DNA from: Ichthyophonus hoferi
Taxonomy: Eukaryota > Opisthokonta > Ichthyosporea > Ichthyophonida > Ichthyophonidae
Assembly: GCA_002751075.1 (NCBI GenBank)
Contig: NAOQ01000139.1
Location: forward strand, 11,970 to 49,430
Direction: 5' to 3'
DNA length: 37,461 nucleotides
Position numbers and translations under genes: made by a program
In this document: in pieces, positions 36,100 to 37,461 of the stretch
Position numbering within the stretch: the stretch's first letter is position 1
Layout of the letters: each line of letters begins with the position of its first letter
The notes under the pieces: model-generated
Seen by the model: the letters and a program-made list of their open reading frames with translations, nothing else
The model's database searches: none
What the model was told of the DNA's origin: nothing

Positions 36100-37121
36100 G
36101 TTGGTTAGTAGTTGGATTCAATGACACTGTTTAACTAGAATGGGTTTAGATGATTTATTTACGGCTTTTGGGGGCATACTAAAATTAGTTTATTTAGTAT
36201 TTAGCTACTGTGTAGTATTATTATGACACTTGGGCTATATGTTGCTAACTGTTTAGGTACCTTGATTATTACTAGCACGACTAGCATTGTTTCATACGAA
36301 GTGGGATTGCTAATATTGAATTTTATTTGACTATGATGATAAATTCAACACGGTTAATCAAATGCTAAGCTTGATATAGCTTGTAATACCAGTATTGCAG
36401 TAATGCGCCAAGTTAATACTACCCTAAATTAGCTTATATATATATAATAGATACTAATATATATTGCTATGTATTTGTCTCACTAATAAAACGCTCTACA
36501 AGGATCCAATAATATCGTTTTCAGAAGACAGTTCTGGATATCATTTGAGTCGCATGGTATCTTATAAAGGCTCTGTCTGTGACAAACCTCACCACTTGGT
36601 TTTGTGCACTTACATTGAATAAAGCTCTTTTGTCTTTATTTAATTCTCTGCTTGCAATCACGGCTGCCATCCATAGTGAGTGGGATAACAACCGTATCAC
36701 AGTGAGACAAGAACCAAAATACTGCAAAATAACAACTAAAGCAGAGTGAAATAATGTTATAAATGCGGAAATTGGTATTTTAAATATTCACAAGTATAGA
36801 CTAGTTAGGTCTGTAAAAACACCAACAGCAATATTGGACAATAAAGTAACTTAAAGGCAATTGTACTACCAGATCAATCCAATTAAATATATTCAATTGC
36901 ACCCTTCATCATGGCCCTTCTACAAAAGAACAAGATTATGACAATAATCCAATCAAGTTTACAATTCAGGACTGCATGATTCATTTATTTAATATCTTAT
37001 AGAACACAGTGCATAGATAACCAAGACAGTCCTCATAGACAATAATTTAATATAAGTAGTTGGCTCAATATAAATATCGGAATTATGTATCTCTTCCCCT
37101 TCCTCTGTATTTTTTTTGGAT
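36100..37121. other. Spacer without identified genes
   Basis: AT-rich. One minus-strand open frame (36727-36521) has somewhat protein-like composition (Arg, Val, Ala) and higher GC than its surroundings, but I recognise no family; it may be part of a decayed element. Confidence 0.4.
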
Positions 37122-37461
37122 TTATTCTGACATAACTGCGGCCTCCTCTTTCTCCATATCTTCAATTTCCTTCAAATACATTTCACATTTGCGTTGAAGC
37201 ACCTTTGCTGTGTGCTGGTGACTATTGAGTTTGATATCTCTGGCCATGGCCTGAATGGTTGCGAAAAGGAAGGAAGATGGTTAATATCAACTATGTAAAC
37301 AGCATGTTAGGAACTATATATGACACACCGAGAGGCACTATATAAGAACTTAGAGAGAAAGAGGAAGAAAACAAATACACGGGAAAGGAATAAACCTTGT
37401 GGATGGTTCTTTCTTTGAAAGGACAGTATATACAATTTAGACAGACAATCAGGTAGGAAAG
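37122..37461 (-). CDS. 3' end of an unknown gene, two exons, runs off the window
   Basis: The terminal exon 37250-37122 follows acceptor TTCAG and codes 42 residues (MARDIKLNSHQHTAKVLQRK, then a helix rich in Lys and Glu ending VMSE) before TAA. An upstream exon from 37396 to the window edge, with donor ACAAG|GTTTAT, joins in the same phase and ends PFKERTIHK. The 145-base intron has a T-rich 3' end. The tail is predicted to be a charged, probably coiled-coil helix. I do not recognise the family. The dense, non-repetitive amphipathic composition and clean splice phases support a real gene. Confidence 0.6.

Noticed and set aside
1-37461. CRISPR arrays, rRNA genes, tRNA genes, bacterial operons
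   Set aside because: No regularly spaced repeats with unique spacers, no rRNA-like block and no convincing tRNA fold or B-box were seen; the window is clearly eukaryotic.

Overview
This is AT-rich nuclear DNA from a eukaryote. The evidence is several genes split by short spliceosomal introns (GT-AG, one GC-AG), branch-site-like TACTAAC/TACTAAT motifs, several Ty1/copia fossils, and many microsatellites inside introns. I cannot name the species. The gene style (many small exons, introns of about 100 to 1000 bases) and the kind of genes fit a microbial eukaryote, possibly an alga, but that is a guess.

Layout. Positions 1-6450 are a cluster of broken Ty1/copia elements: one long copy on the minus strand (gag, zinc knuckles, integrase, start of reverse transcriptase) and two 3'-end pieces on the plus strand. 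Positions 6450-12158 are mostly gene-free; they hold two diverged copies of a ~130-base repeat flanking a small Lys/Glu-rich ORF. Positions 12159-16012 hold a five-exon gene on the plus strand for a 223-residue conserved-looking protein ending in a 2H-phosphoesterase-like HxTx motif. A minus-strand copia 3' end lies at about 16.28-16.75 kb.

Positions 18727-28632 hold the clearest gene of the window: an ~18-exon plus-strand gene for a UVRAG/Vps38-type subunit of the class III PI3-kinase (Vps34) complex II, with a C2 domain, a coiled coil and the conserved C-terminal domain. Its introns hold long and mutually different simple repeats, and the pentamer ATTGG/CCAAT is strikingly common across the locus. 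Positions 30773-30970 hold a minus-strand RAMP4/SERP1-like ER tail-anchored protein gene. Positions 33.0-36.1 kb are again copia fossils (a gag piece and an integrase/reverse-transcriptase piece, both minus strand), with a ~30-base inverted repeat pair around the gag piece. The last ~340 bases hold the 3' end of another minus-strand gene with a Lys/Glu-rich helical C-terminus that I do not recognise.

The host genes do not form an evident pathway cluster. UVRAG/Vps38 acts in endosomal and autophagic membrane traffic and RAMP4 in ER protein biogenesis, so both are endomembrane genes, but their proximity is probably chance. I found no clear new biological system. The items most worth checking are the ATTGG/CCAAT excess, the phosphoesterase-like gene that lacks its first histidine, and the unassigned UVRAG exon.
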